The notes below the pieces were generated by a model. It searched no databases. It had not been told where the DNA came from and saw only the letters and a list, made by a program, of their open reading frames with translations. The translations under genes were made by a program, and so were the position numbers. 47,902 nucleotides of DNA from Enterobacteriaceae bacterium LSJC7 (lineage in GTDB: Bacteria; Pseudomonadota; Gammaproteobacteria; Enterobacterales; Enterobacteriaceae). How positions within the stretch are numbered: position 1 is the stretch's first letter; every line of letters begins with the position of its first letter. The stretch lies in assembly GCA_000302695.1 (NCBI GenBank), contig AMFN01000024.1, positions 1 through 47,902 on the forward strand. Reading direction: 5' to 3'. This document shows positions 1 through 8,335 of this stretch, one piece after another.

Positions 1-9
1 GGGGGGGGG
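1..9. other. Left genome end, G9 run (probable cos end)
   Basis: The window opens with nine G and closes with nine G (47894-47902), so it carries a 9-bp direct terminal repeat. The terminase genes lie just inside the left end and an HNH endonuclease just inside the right end, the arrangement seen around cos in HK97-like phages. I infer that this is the cohesive-end junction, possibly with the overhang counted twice. A homopolymer at both ends could also be a library or assembly artefact. Positions 10-112 hold no gene. Confidence 0.5.
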
Positions 10-112
10 AATCCCTAACCCCCCTCGCTTTTAAGGACTGCCGCTCCCGGTAGATTTTTGCGCGTGAGAAATAAGAACTTTTTTTTGGTGGCAATCATGC
101 CGAAGGAGCGAA

Positions 113-382
113 ATGAAAGTCGTTATCGTTGATGAAAAACAGAGCCGTTCGGTTACTGTTCCAGACGGTATGAGTGACCTACAGGTTCCACTTCTCCCGG
201 AGTACTTTTTGTGCGCCAGCGGTCATGGAGATCTGATGGGCGCCATAAATCTCCCGATCACAAGATATGAATGCTCAGGGCTGGAGATGAACTTCGTATC
301 ACCGGTCAGCGTATCGGCGGCGCGACTTGCCGCGTTGCTTGTTGAATATGGCGAGCCATTCCAGCTTGTTGATGGGCATTAA
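113..382 (+). CDS. Hypothetical protein upstream of terminase
   Basis: An 89-residue ORF and the first gene inside the left end. The ATG is preceded by a good AAGGAG ribosome site, and the stop lies 2 bases before the next ATG, so it is probably co-transcribed and coupled with the small terminase. I do not recognise a family. The product is soluble, mixed alpha/beta in character and mildly acidic, with no membrane segment. Its position suggests a packaging or cos-proximal accessory role, but that is inference only. Confidence 0.7.
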   Translation: MKVVIVDEKQSRSVTVPDGMSDLQVPLLPEYFLCASGHGDLMGAINLPITRYECSGLEMNFVSPVSVSAARLAALLVEYGEPFQLVDGH

Positions 383-384
383 TT

Positions 385-819
385 ATGGGGACAGGAGTAC
401 GCTCTCCCGGTGGGGGCCGGAAACCTAACAATGATGGGATGCAGGTCAGCTCGGTAACACGTGCAGTAAAGCCGCCAGATGAACTACTCGGTGACATAGC
501 TATTGATGCATGGCGTCGGACGTGCCGCATCATGATTGACCGCGGTACATTTGAAATGGAGGATTGCTATCTCCTTATGGAGTACTGCAATACCGTGCAA
601 TTGCTGTATGACGCAAACAAAGAGATCGGCAGCGATGGGACGAGCGATGATACAGCAGCTGGCGGGAAAAAACTGAGCGCGGCGGTTAAAGCTCGCGACA
701 AGTACATCTCCCAGCTGATCCGGCTCAGCGTAGTGCTGAAGTTGGACCCTAACAGCCGGGTTAAGACAACAAAGCCGGGAGAGAAGAACGCTGGCGGAAA
801 CGAGTTCGACGAATTTTGA
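385..819 (+). CDS. terS: Terminase small subunit (P27-like)
   Basis: 144 residues. The N-terminus is basic and glycine-rich (RSPGGGRKPN), followed by helical segments (about residues 30-75 and 100-125) and a charged tail. This matches the pattern I recall for P27-type small terminases, which recognise cos/pac DNA and load the large subunit. It sits directly before the large terminase, as in HK97-like phages. There is no strong ribosome site, so translation probably couples to the upstream stop 3 bases away. The family assignment is from memory of sequence style and context. Confidence 0.8.
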   Translation: MGTGVRSPGGGRKPNNDGMQVSSVTRAVKPPDELLGDIAIDAWRRTCRIMIDRGTFEMEDCYLLMEYCNTVQLLYDANKEIGSDGTSDDTAAGGKKLSAAVKARDKYISQLIRLSVVLKLDPNSRVKTTKPGEKNAGGNEFDEF

Positions 820-820
820 T

Positions 821-836
821 TGGGACCACGGTCCCA
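821..836. repeat. SopB centromere-like palindrome, copy 1
   Basis: An exact TGGGACCACGGTCCCA between the terS stop and the terL ATG. Ten exact copies of GGGACC-NN-GGTCCC are scattered over the window. N15-group linear prophages have dispersed inverted repeats of this kind that act as centromeres bound by SopB; assignment here is by that analogy and by the sopAB operon at 23.7-26.1 kb. Confidence 0.8.
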
Positions 837-855
837 TTTTTTATGGACGACACGC

Positions 856-2574
856 ATGGCTGCATACCCGAACGTCAATCTGGCGAACCAGTATGTACGC
901 GATGTGTTGAGTGAAAAAATCCGCGCATGTAAAAGCATCAGGTTGGCGTGCCAGCGTCATTTTAGTGACCTCGAAAAATCCCTTGATAAGCAATATCCAT
1001 ATCGTTTCGATCGTGAGCTGGCGGAGCGTGCATGTCGTTTCGTCCAGCTTTTGCCGCATTCAAGCGGCGATTTAGCAGGGCAGAAGTTAAAGCTGGAACC
1101 GTGGCAGGCTTTCGCTTTCTGCTCCATTTTTGGCTGGGTAACGAAAAAGAATAAAAAGCGCAGATTTCGTGAAGCTTACATTCGTGTGGCGCGCAAAAAC
1201 GGGAAATCGTTTTTTGCAGCAGGTATTGGCACCTATATGTTTTGCGCCGATGGCGAAAACAGTGCAGAGGTTTACTGCGGCGCGACAACGATGGGGCAAG
1301 CGAAAAAGGTTTTCACCCCAGCCAGGCAGATGGCCAGCCGACTGCCATCCCTACGTTCAAAATTTAGTATTTCGGTGTGGGTAGATAGTATGACTCGCCC
1401 GGACGGTTCTCTGTTTTCGCCCATCGCAGGTAAGCCGGGGGACGGTGACAGCCCACACTGCGCGATTATCGACGAATATCATGAGCACGACACGGACCAC
1501 ATGTATGAGGCTATGACGCTGGGCATGGGCGCTAGGTCTCAGCCGTTAACGCTGATAATCACAACGGCAGGCACATCCCTGGAATCACCGTGCTATGACA
1601 AGGATAAGCAGGTCAAGGAGATGCTGAGTAATCAGATCCCGAACGAACGCCTGTTTGGTCTTATCTATGAACTGGATGAAGGAGACGACTGGACCGATCC
1701 GAGCAACTTCATTAAAGCGAATCCAAACCTCGATGTGTCGATATCGTATGACGATTTGCTGGCCGAAATGGAAGTGGCCAAACAGGTTCCTCGTAAAGTT
1801 AACGCCTTTAAAACAAAGCGCCTGAATATATGGGTGTCTGGTAAATCTGCGTTTTACAACATGACGCAGTGGCAGGCTGCGGAAGACAAAACGCTACGGC
1901 ACGAAGACTTCACTGGAGAAACTAACTATTTCGGCCTCGATCTGGCACAGCGACTTGATATGAACGCTGGCGTGGGTGTCTACGTGCGGGAAATAGATGG
2001 GAAAAAACACTATTACTGCATTAAGCCGAAGTTTTGGGTTCCAGAAGATACCGTCAACAGTGCAGATCCAAAAATTGCTAAAACGGCAGACCGGTACCGG
2101 AAGTTTGTAGAAATGGGTGTCCTGGAAGCAACTGACGGAGCCGAGGCCGACTACCGGGAAATTCTGGCCAGCATCATTGATATGCAGGAAATAGAAAACA
2201 TCCGCATCACTGAAATCCCTATCGACCCCAGCGGAGCCACCGCGCTCAGCCATGATTTGCAGGATAACGGCTTTGAGCCGATCTCAATTCGCCAGGATTA
2301 CACAAATATGTCGCCGCCGATGAAAGAGCTTGAGGCGGCACTTGCCGGCGGGCGATTCCATCATGACGGCAATCCGGTTTTATCCTGGTGCATCAGTAAT
2401 GTAATCGGTAAGACGGTACCGGGCAGTGACGATATTGTCAGACCCACTAAGGGCGACAAACAATCAAAAATTGACGGCGCAACCGCGCTGTTTATGGCAC
2501 TGGGCCGCGCCATGCTCAATGGTCGCTCAGATACTGGCACATCAGCATACGACGAGACAGATATAGCATGCTAA
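856..2574 (+). CDS. terL: Terminase large subunit (HK97 gp2-like)
   Basis: 572 residues from ATG 856 (MAAYPNVN...). The frame extends up to a TTG at 820, but that codon overlaps the centromere-like palindrome, so I prefer the ATG. It is the ATP-driven packaging motor and nuclease. Visible motifs are an adenine/Walker A-like stretch ARKNGKS near residues 112-118, Walker B CAIIDEYHEH near 202-211, the coupling segment LIITTAGT, and a C-terminal RNase H-like nuclease region with FGLDLAQ and acidic residues. Length fits the family (about 500-580). Confidence 0.96.
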   Translation: MAAYPNVNLANQYVRDVLSEKIRACKSIRLACQRHFSDLEKSLDKQYPYRFDRELAERACRFVQLLPHSSGDLAGQKLKLEPWQAFAFCSIFGWVTKKNKKRRFREAYIRVARKNGKSFFAAGIGTYMFCADGENSAEVYCGATTMGQAKKVFTPARQMASRLPSLRSKFSISVWVDSMTRPDGSLFSPIAGKPGDGDSPHCAIIDEYHEHDTDHMYEAMTLGMGARSQPLTLIITTAGTSLESPCYDKDKQVKEMLSNQIPNERLFGLIYELDEGDDWTDPSNFIKANPNLDVSISYDDLLAEMEVAKQVPRKVNAFKTKRLNIWVSGKSAFYNMTQWQAAEDKTLRHEDFTGETNYFGLDLAQRLDMNAGVGVYVREIDGKKHYYCIKPKFWVPEDTVNSADPKIAKTADRYRKFVEMGVLEATDGAEADYREILASIIDMQEIENIRITEIPIDPSGATALSHDLQDNGFEPISIRQDYTNMSPPMKELEAALAGGRFHHDGNPVLSWCISNVIGKTVPGSDDIVRPTKGDKQSKIDGATALFMALGRAMLNGRSDTGTSAYDETDIAC

Positions 2575-2747
2575 TCACGATTATTACGTTTTTACTTGGC
2601 CTGTGCGGTGCGGTGCTGATATCTGCTGGCGCCTGGCTGCTCTTACCGCCTGCAGGTCTGATTGTCGGCGGTGTATTCATGATCTGGATATCGTACCTCA
2701 TCGCCAGCTCAGCAGCGCCTACCGCGCCAGCTGCGGGGGATGATTAA
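2568..2747 (+). CDS. Small two-helix membrane protein
   Basis: A 59-residue ORF overlapping the end of terL by 7 bases and the portal ATG by one base (TAATG). Almost the whole protein is hydrophobic: one membrane helix at about residues 3-27 and a second at about 30-46, then a short Ala/Pro tail ending in DD. Tight overlap on both sides supports a real coupled gene. Short membrane ORFs occur at this place in other HK97-like phages; function unknown. Confidence 0.7.
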   Translation: MLITIITFLLGLCGAVLISAGAWLLLPPAGLIVGGVFMIWISYLIASSAAPTAPAAGDD

Positions 2748-3997
2748 TGTTTATTCCGCAGTTTTTTAAACGATCCCGTCCCGGAGGCGGTAACTGGACG
2801 ACAGTTCTCGGTGGGATTAATGCGAGCCAGAGCAGTGCGGGCATTATGGTCACGCCGGAAACGGCGCTGGCCATTGGTGCCGTTCGCGCCTGTGTAACGC
2901 TGCTGGCTGAATCAGTCGCGCAGCTGCCGTGCGAGTTGTATGTCAGGGATGAAAAGGGGGGCCGGCGGCGGGCGACTGACCATCCGTTGTACGATGTTAT
3001 TCATTCCCAGCCAAACCGCAAAGACACCAGTTTTGAATATTATGAGCAACAGCAGGGTGTGCTGGGGCTTGAGGGGAATTGTTACTCGATCATCGATCGG
3101 GATGGTAAGGGATTCCCGACAGAGCTGATTCCCATTAATCCGAAGAAAGTGACGGTGATGAAAGGCCCAGATGGTATGCCGTACTACCACCTGCCGGACA
3201 TTGGCGAAACGCTACCGATGCGCATGATGCATCATGTTAAGTATTTCAGCTTGGATGGCTATATCGGGACCAGCCCAATTCAGACGAACGCGGATGTGCT
3301 GGGGCTCGGCCTGGCTGTTGAGCAGCACGCGGCGCAGGTTTTCGCGCGCGGAACAACAATGAGCGGCGTGATAGAGCGCCCGCGTGAAGCAACCACAATT
3401 AAAAGTCAGGATGCTATAGACCGTCTGCTGGCTAAGTGGACCGACCGCTATTCCGGGGTTCGTAATGCGTTTAGTGTTGCGCTGCTACAGGAAGGTATGA
3501 GTTACAAGCAGCTCTCTCAGGACAACGAAAAAGCGCAGCTGCTACAGTCCCGACAATGGACGGTCAACGAAGTTTGTCGGCTTTACAAGATCCCGCCACA
3601 CATGATTCAGCTGCTCGACAAGGCCACTAACAACAACATTGAACATCAGGGGCTCCAGTTCGTGATGTACACGCTGCTGGCATGGCTCAAGCGCCATGAA
3701 GGCGCGATGATGCGTGACCTGCTTCTGCCGAGCGAGCGCCGGGAGCTGTACATCGAGTTCAACGTATCCTCTTTACTCCGTGGTGACCAGAAATCGCGCT
3801 ATGAGTCGTATGCACTGGGCAGGCAGTGGGGCTGGCTGTCAGTGAACGACATCAGACGCATGGAAAATATGCCGCCGATAGAAGGCGGTGACAAGTATCT
3901 GACTCCACTAAACATGGTAGACAGCAGCCTGATAACAGGCATGGATAAAGCCACGCCGCAGCAGTTAAACGAAGTCAGAGAGATTCTGGCCAGATAA
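2747..3997 (+). CDS. Portal protein (HK97 family)
   Basis: 416 residues. It forms the dodecameric ring at the packaging vertex through which DNA enters and leaves and to which connectors attach. Typical HK97-portal features include the N-terminal ALAIGAVRACVTLLAESVAQ helix, the YDVIHSQPN segment, the DKATNNNIEHQGLQFVMYTL region, and an active-site-like clip/stem rich in Leu and Trp. Length is normal for the family. The start overlaps the upstream stop. An intrinsic terminator follows at 4036. Confidence 0.95.
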   Translation: MFIPQFFKRSRPGGGNWTTVLGGINASQSSAGIMVTPETALAIGAVRACVTLLAESVAQLPCELYVRDEKGGRRRATDHPLYDVIHSQPNRKDTSFEYYEQQQGVLGLEGNCYSIIDRDGKGFPTELIPINPKKVTVMKGPDGMPYYHLPDIGETLPMRMMHHVKYFSLDGYIGTSPIQTNADVLGLGLAVEQHAAQVFARGTTMSGVIERPREATTIKSQDAIDRLLAKWTDRYSGVRNAFSVALLQEGMSYKQLSQDNEKAQLLQSRQWTVNEVCRLYKIPPHMIQLLDKATNNNIEHQGLQFVMYTLLAWLKRHEGAMMRDLLLPSERRELYIEFNVSSLLRGDQKSRYESYALGRQWGWLSVNDIRRMENMPPIEGGDKYLTPLNMVDSSLITGMDKATPQQLNEVREILAR

Positions 3998-4035
3998 TAG
4001 ACGAAAGTGTGAGAAAAAGTAGCAGTACAGACACC

Positions 4036-4057
4036 GCCCGCAATAGCGGGCTTTTTT
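4036..4057 (+). terminator. Intrinsic terminator after portal
   Basis: Perfect stem GCCCGC / GCGGGC (4036-4041 with 4046-4051), loop AATA, followed by six T. It may trim, rather than block, late transcription. Confidence 0.75.
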
Positions 4058-4414
4058 ATGGATGACGCAATGAAATATTTCATAGCACTGTTGATAGATG
4101 TGATGGTCCTGCTGTCGTTTGTGCTGGGTGAGTTGTACGACAGCTCAGCGTTCATGGGGGTAGGCTATTTTTGGGGCTGGTTGGTCGGTGTTATTGGCGT
4201 GCTGGGGTTTATCTCGCCATCAGTCAGGCAGAAGGCGGAATCAACATATGAGCACCAACCTTTACTGTTCCGCATCTACGACGTTGTGACCGATCTTGCG
4301 TTCATCATGTTTGCGGCTTATCAGGGCTGGTTCGTTCTGGCAACGGTTTACACGCTGCACTCAATGATGAAGGCCCAGCATAAACAGAAGATGGAAAAAC
4401 TATGCCGAGAATAA
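4058..4414 (+). CDS. Small multi-pass membrane protein
   Basis: 118 residues if ATG 4058 is used; ATG 4070 is equally possible, and neither has a strong ribosome site. Hydrophobic segments lie at about residues 7-24, 33-54 and 73-98, so three to four membrane spans are likely. The C-terminus is basic (MKAQHKQKMEK). It overlaps the start of the protease gene by 13 bases. I do not recognise the family. Located in the head operon, it could be an accessory protein acting at the host membrane, such as superinfection exclusion; that is speculation. Confidence 0.65.
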   Translation: MDDAMKYFIALLIDVMVLLSFVLGELYDSSAFMGVGYFWGWLVGVIGVLGFISPSVRQKAESTYEHQPLLFRIYDVVTDLAFIMFAAYQGWFVLATVYTLHSMMKAQHKQKMEKLCRE

Positions 4415-5319
4415 CAAACCTGCCGCACCTGGCAGAGCAGGTCTTCGGGGTTCCGCAGTACGCCACACGTCAGTTGATGGACTCAGTAAAAGCGGTGTTG
4501 ATACCCCGTATTCATGGTGTTGATGGCGGAACCATTCTGGCGCTGGCCGATGATACGCCAGAACGCGAGGATACAGCGCCACAGCAAGGTGGAGGTGTAG
4601 CTGTGATTCCGGTTCACGGCATTCTGGTCCCACGCCGCGGGCAGATTAGCAGAGCCTGCACTGAACTGACGAGCTACGAAAAAGTTCGCAGTCAACTACA
4701 GGCAGCTCTGAATGATCCAGCGGTGTATGAGGTTGTACTTGATATTAACTCTGGAGGCGGTGCCGTCAGTGGTTGTAAAGAGTTAGCCGACTACATTTAT
4801 GCATCGCGCAGCGCGAAGCCAATAACCGCTATCGTTAACTTTAACGCTTTCAGCGCGGCTTATTTTATTGCGTCCGCCTGCAGTAAGGTTGTACTGAGCC
4901 AGACAAGCGGCGTTGGCTCCATCGGCGTCATTATGGAGCACATGGAAGCGTCCAGGTGGGAAGACCAGGTTGGTTTTACGTTCACGACGCTGTACCGCGG
5001 CGATAACAAAAACAACGGCAGCCCGCACGAACCGTTGTCAGAGCAATCCCGCACATTCCTGCAGGCGCTCATTGATGACGCATATGAGACGTTCACAACG
5101 TCTGTAGCCCAGTATCGTGGCATTGATGTGCAGGCGGTCATTGATACGCAGGCCGGTCTTTATTACGGCCCCCGCGCCATCAACGCTGGTCTGGCTGATG
5201 AACTGTCCGACCCACAAACGGCTATTAACAATATCGCAGCGAAGTATCGCCCGCAGCCGCAGCAGAAATCAGGTATCAGGCTCAGGGCAGCAGCAATCGA
5301 CATCAAGTCAAAAATGTAA
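4402..5319 (+). CDS. Prohead maturation protease, S49 (SppA/ClpP-like fold)
   Basis: 305 residues. It cleaves the scaffold or delta domain of the capsid protein during head maturation. The S49 signature is visible: the oxyanion segment VVLDINSGGGAVSG (about 111-124), the nucleophile in NAFSAAYFIASA (Ser151), then GSIGVIMEH, with a candidate catalytic Lys203 in DNKNNG. It overlaps the preceding ORF and lies immediately before the major capsid gene, as in HK97-like phages that use an S49 rather than U35 protease. A terminator follows. Confidence 0.93.
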   Translation: MPRITNLPHLAEQVFGVPQYATRQLMDSVKAVLIPRIHGVDGGTILALADDTPEREDTAPQQGGGVAVIPVHGILVPRRGQISRACTELTSYEKVRSQLQAALNDPAVYEVVLDINSGGGAVSGCKELADYIYASRSAKPITAIVNFNAFSAAYFIASACSKVVLSQTSGVGSIGVIMEHMEASRWEDQVGFTFTTLYRGDNKNNGSPHEPLSEQSRTFLQALIDDAYETFTTSVAQYRGIDVQAVIDTQAGLYYGPRAINAGLADELSDPQTAINNIAAKYRPQPQQKSGIRLRAAAIDIKSKM

Positions 5320-5346
5320 CCCGGCGCAGACGCGTCACCCAAACAG

Positions 5347-5369
5347 GCAGCCATACGGTTGCTTTTTTT
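5347..5369 (+). terminator. Intrinsic terminator between protease and capsid
   Basis: Stem GCAGCC / GGTTGC (one G-T pair), loop ATAC, followed by seven T. Confidence 0.65.
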
Positions 5370-5392
5370 ATGCGCAAAGAGAGATAAGAAAT

Positions 5393-6673
5393 ATGCCTCA
5401 AATTGAAGAATTACGCCGTCAACGCGCGGGTATTAACGATCAGATTCAGGCGCTGGCCGCGCTGGAAACGGAAGGCAAAGAATTAAGCGCTGAGCAACTG
5501 GAGCAGTTTTCCAGTCTGTCAGCGCAGTTTGAAACCATCACCGCAAAAATGGCCCGCGCCGAAGCTGCCGAACTTGCAGCAGCAGCCGTCGCAAAACCAG
5601 TACAGGCCGGGAAAAAATCGGCTCAGGTACAGGTGAAAGAAGAACCGGCGCAGTACAAGGGTGCAGGCATGACGCGCCTGGTTATGAGTATTGCGGCTGG
5701 CGGTGGCCATATCGGTGATGCAGCAAAATTTGCGGCATCCGAGCTCAATGATCAGGCATTGTCGATGGCGATCGAAACCGCAGCCGGTTCCGGCGGCGCG
5801 CTCGTTCCGCAGAATATGCAGCGTGAGGTCATTGAGCTGCTGCGTGACCGCACTATTGTTCGCAAGCTCGGCGCGCGCTCAATTCCCCTGCCAAATGGCA
5901 ATCTATCCCTGCCTCGCCTTGCGAGTGGTTCAACTGCCAACTATGCGGGTGAAGGGCAAGATACAAGGGCTAGCGGTGCAACGTTTGATGACGTCCAGCT
6001 GAGCGCAAAGACTCTGATTTGCATGGTTCCCCTGTCGAATCAGCTTATTGGTCGCGCTGGGTTCAACGTCGAGCAATTAGTGCTGCAGGACATTTTAAGC
6101 GGTATCGCAACGCGAGAAGATAAAGCGTTTCTCCGTGATGATGGCAGCAATTACACCCCGAAAGGCTTTAAAGCTGTTGCTAAAGCAGCAGGGCGCGTAC
6201 AGGCATGGTCTGGCAATGCCACACTTGAGACGATTGATACCTATCTGGACAGTTTGATCCTGATGGCTATGGACGGTAACAGCAACATGATTGCATGTGG
6301 TTGGGGTATGTCGAATCGTAGCTACATGAAACTTTTTGGACTACGTGATGGCAATGGCAACAAGGTTTATCCAGAAATGGCAAGCGGGTTACTGAAAGGT
6401 TATCCGATTGAGCGGACCAGCGCTATTCCGGCAAATCTAGGTACCAGCGGGAAGGAATCGGAGATTTATTTTGGCGATTTCAATGACGTGATGATCGGTG
6501 AAGACGGGATAATGACCGTCGATTTTAGCCGCGAGGCAACATACCTCGACGCAGAAGGAAACTCTGTATCAGCGTTTGCGCGTAACCAGTCGATTATTCG
6601 TGTTATCACTGAGCACGACATCGGCTTCCGGCATACCGCCGGCCTCGCGCTGGGAACTGATGTCACCTGGTAA
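5393..6673 (+). CDS. Major capsid protein (HK97 fold)
   Basis: 426 residues from ATG 5393 (MPQIEELRRQRAGIND...). The reading frame is open further upstream, but this ATG has a purine-rich leader and begins the expected delta domain. Residues 1-80 are a coiled-coil scaffold-like region; the mature shell domain starts near VKEEPAQYKG. HK97-fold cues include the GSGGALVPQNMQREVIELLRDR arm segment, GFNVEQLVLQDI, and a C-terminal FSREATYLDAEGNSVSAFARNQ stretch. It is larger than HK97 gp5 (385). A strong terminator follows, consistent with very high expression. Confidence 0.95.
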   Translation: MPQIEELRRQRAGINDQIQALAALETEGKELSAEQLEQFSSLSAQFETITAKMARAEAAELAAAAVAKPVQAGKKSAQVQVKEEPAQYKGAGMTRLVMSIAAGGGHIGDAAKFAASELNDQALSMAIETAAGSGGALVPQNMQREVIELLRDRTIVRKLGARSIPLPNGNLSLPRLASGSTANYAGEGQDTRASGATFDDVQLSAKTLICMVPLSNQLIGRAGFNVEQLVLQDILSGIATREDKAFLRDDGSNYTPKGFKAVAKAAGRVQAWSGNATLETIDTYLDSLILMAMDGNSNMIACGWGMSNRSYMKLFGLRDGNGNKVYPEMASGLLKGYPIERTSAIPANLGTSGKESEIYFGDFNDVMIGEDGIMTVDFSREATYLDAEGNSVSAFARNQSIIRVITEHDIGFRHTAGLALGTDVTW

Positions 6674-6684
6674 TTCCGCACACA

Positions 6685-6708
6685 GCCCGCTTCGGCGGGT
6701 TTTTTTTT
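6685..6708 (+). terminator. Intrinsic terminator after capsid gene
   Basis: Stem CCCGC / GCGGG with a UUCG-type loop (TTCG, 6691-6694), followed by nine T. Confidence 0.85.
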
Positions 6709-6726
6709 ACATCCAGAGGAAACAAC

Positions 6727-7326
6727 ATGGCCAAATCACCAAAAACTACAGTCCAAATTCAGACCCCGGAAGCGACCAACGCCATTGAACCGGGCGGCCC
6801 GACCCCGGAAGCGGCTGGCACCATTGAACCGGGCGCCCCGACCCCGGAAGCGGCTGGCGCCATTGAACCGGGCGGCCAGACCCCGGAAGCGGCTGGCGCC
6901 ATTGAACCGGGCGGCCAGACCCCGGAAGCGGCTGGCGCCATTGAACCGGGCGGCCAGACTCCGGAAGCGGCTGGCGCCATTGAACCGGGCGGCCAGACCC
7001 CGGAAGCGACTGGCACCATTGAACCGGGCGCCCCGGTCCCGAAAACGGCCAGCGCTATTGAACCGGGTGTACCGGTGCCAGATGGGACCACGGTCCCGGA
7101 TGCCAATAAAGTGGAAGAAGATATGGCAAAACCAACTACTACAGAGCGCGCTGCTGTGACATTCCTCGGTCCATATCATCGTTACAGCCGCGGCGATACA
7201 GCAGTGTTTGACGGCGCATACGCACAGGAACTGGTCGACCGCAATATTGCCGTCTGGCCAAAAGACGCGAAGCGCATGTTGGCCGCTAAAACCGGAAGCT
7301 CAGAACATGATACTGACATCGGCTGA
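6727..7326 (+). CDS. Head-associated protein with 13-residue tandem repeats
   Basis: 199 residues with a good AGAGGA ribosome site. After a 19-residue lead, eight IEPG-type units of 13 residues (consensus IEPGGQTPEAAGA) run from residue 20 to about 123, the last two diverged. The rest (about 130-199) is a compact globular tail with FLGPYHRYSRGDTAVFDGAY. The C-terminal part resembles small proteins found between capsid and connector genes in lambdoid/HK97-like phages. The Pro/Glu/Gly repeats suggest a flexible extended arm, perhaps a head decoration or linker. A centromere-like palindrome lies inside the gene. Confidence 0.8.
   Translation: MAKSPKTTVQIQTPEATNAIEPGGPTPEAAGTIEPGAPTPEAAGAIEPGGQTPEAAGAIEPGGQTPEAAGAIEPGGQTPEAAGAIEPGGQTPEATGTIEPGAPVPKTASAIEPGVPVPDGTTVPDANKVEEDMAKPTTTERAAVTFLGPYHRYSRGDTAVFDGAYAQELVDRNIAVWPKDAKRMLAAKTGSSEHDTDIG
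6784..7095 (+). repeat. 39-bp tandem repeat array, about 8 units
   Basis: Each unit encodes 13 residues beginning Ile-Glu-Pro-Gly. The central units (about 6862-6978) are nearly identical at DNA level, so copy number is expected to vary by slippage or recombination. The composition is strongly GC-rich (cccCGGaaGCGgctGG type), unlike the flanks. Confidence 0.9.
7083..7098. repeat. SopB centromere-like palindrome, copy 2 (intragenic)
   Basis: TGGGACCACGGTCCCG inside the repeat-protein gene, encoding part of DGTTVPD. The 14-bp core is exact; only the outermost base differs. Confidence 0.75.
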
Positions 7327-7630
7327 TGCAAAGACCCAGCTCCGTTTAGAGCAGGATTTTACCGAGCATGACTCGATGCTGGAATCGTTGATTGCCGCAG
7401 CGCAGCGCAGCATTGAGCGTAATTACCATTGCAAGTTGGTAGAGACGCAGGATGAGCTGGAAAGCCTGCCGGATGGCACAGTCGGCTATGTAGCGGATGA
7501 GGATATCCAGCTGGCCATGAAAATGATGGTCTCACAGTGGTATCTGAATCCAACGGGCGCCGGCATGGGCTCGCCATCCGAGTTGGGTGTCGAATATCTG
7601 CTGTTTCCCCTGATGGAGCTGGCGATATGA
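7307..7630 (+). CDS. Head-tail connector (gp6-like)
   Basis: 107 residues from ATG 7307, which overlaps the previous gene by 20 bases and has GGAAG upstream. MILTSADAKTQLRLEQDFTEHD followed by LESLIAAAQRSIERNY is the hallmark of gp6-like (HK97) head-tail connector proteins, a helical adaptor that stacks under the portal. The central VADEDIQLAMKMMVSQWYLNP also fits. The stop overlaps the next ATG (ATGA). Confidence 0.9.
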   Translation: MILTSADAKTQLRLEQDFTEHDSMLESLIAAAQRSIERNYHCKLVETQDELESLPDGTVGYVADEDIQLAMKMMVSQWYLNPTGAGMGSPSELGVEYLLFPLMELAI

Positions 7631-7971
7631 CAGATCCCCTGGACCCTGGAAAAATGCGCAGCAGGCTGTTGTTCGGCTATCTCGAAGAGAGGCGCGGTTC
7701 ACTGGGTGAGGTATTGCCGTCAGAGCCGGTTCATGCAGGTGGAGCCTGGGCAATGATGGAGCCGATTTCTAATCGCAAAATAAGGACGGCTGACCAGCAG
7801 CAGGTTGTTGAAACCTGTCAATTCACATTGTATCCGCGCGCAGTAGAGATTGACTGGACAGTCACGACAGGCGGAAAAGTTTTCACTGTTCGCAGTGTCG
7901 ACCGTTCCATACCTGACCGCATCATCATCACAGCGGAGGCAGACAGCCGCCATGATAGAGCTGGCAATTAA
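7627..7971 (+). CDS. Head closure / head-tail joining protein
   Basis: 114 residues from ATG 7627 (ATGA overlap with the connector). The pattern MDPGKMRSRLLFGYLEERRGSLGE ... AWAMMEPISNRKIRTADQQQVVETCQFTLYPR ... PDRIIITAE is that of SPP1 gp16 / HK97 gp7-type head-closure proteins, small beta-barrels that plug the connector until the tail joins. Order between connector and tail genes agrees. Confidence 0.85.
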   Translation: MTDPLDPGKMRSRLLFGYLEERRGSLGEVLPSEPVHAGGAWAMMEPISNRKIRTADQQQVVETCQFTLYPRAVEIDWTVTTGGKVFTVRSVDRSIPDRIIITAEADSRHDRAGN

Positions 7972-8332
7972 AACATCGCTGGAACAGATAACCGGCATGG
8001 CCGTCTATCCGTTGCTGTTGCCGGCGACAGCCCAGGAAGGAATCACATTCCAGCGCATATCAGACCCGCAGGTCGGTACCGGTTTGGCGCGCACCCGGCT
8101 GACGGCAGGACGGTTCCAGATCAGTATGTACCTGGTCAACAACTACACCCGCCTGGTTGAGCTGGATGCCGCAATCTGGAGCGCGTGGCAGGGTGTAGTC
8201 CAGGGCGAACTGGCCGGATATCCGGTCCAGTACATCACCCGCGGAGGTATTCAACAGGGCCAGAACGTGCTCACGAACAACAGCGTCCAGTTCCGCCTGG
8301 TGCGAGATTTCACACTGACCTATCCGGAGTAA
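7952..8332 (+). CDS. Tail completion/terminator protein (DUF3168-like)
   Basis: 126 residues from ATG 7952, overlapping the head-closure gene by 20 bases. MIELAIKTSLEQITGMAVYPLLLP then FQRISDPQVGTGLARTRLTAGRFQISMY and a C-terminal FRLVRDFTLTYPE fit the tail-terminator family that caps the tail tube and joins it to the head. Here it precedes the gp10-like gene, the reverse of the order I recall in HK97. Confidence 0.75.
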   Translation: MIELAIKTSLEQITGMAVYPLLLPATAQEGITFQRISDPQVGTGLARTRLTAGRFQISMYLVNNYTRLVELDAAIWSAWQGVVQGELAGYPVQYITRGGIQQGQNVLTNNSVQFRLVRDFTLTYPE

Positions 8333-8335
8333 CCC

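Noticed and set aside
820-855. TTG start of the large terminase
   Set aside because: It lies in the palindrome; ATG 856 begins the expected MAAYPNVN terminus.
6736-7179. Long minus-strand ORFs over the tandem-repeat gene
   Set aside because: They are mirror frames of a 39-bp (multiple of three) repeat, which stays open in several frames; no ribosome sites or domains.
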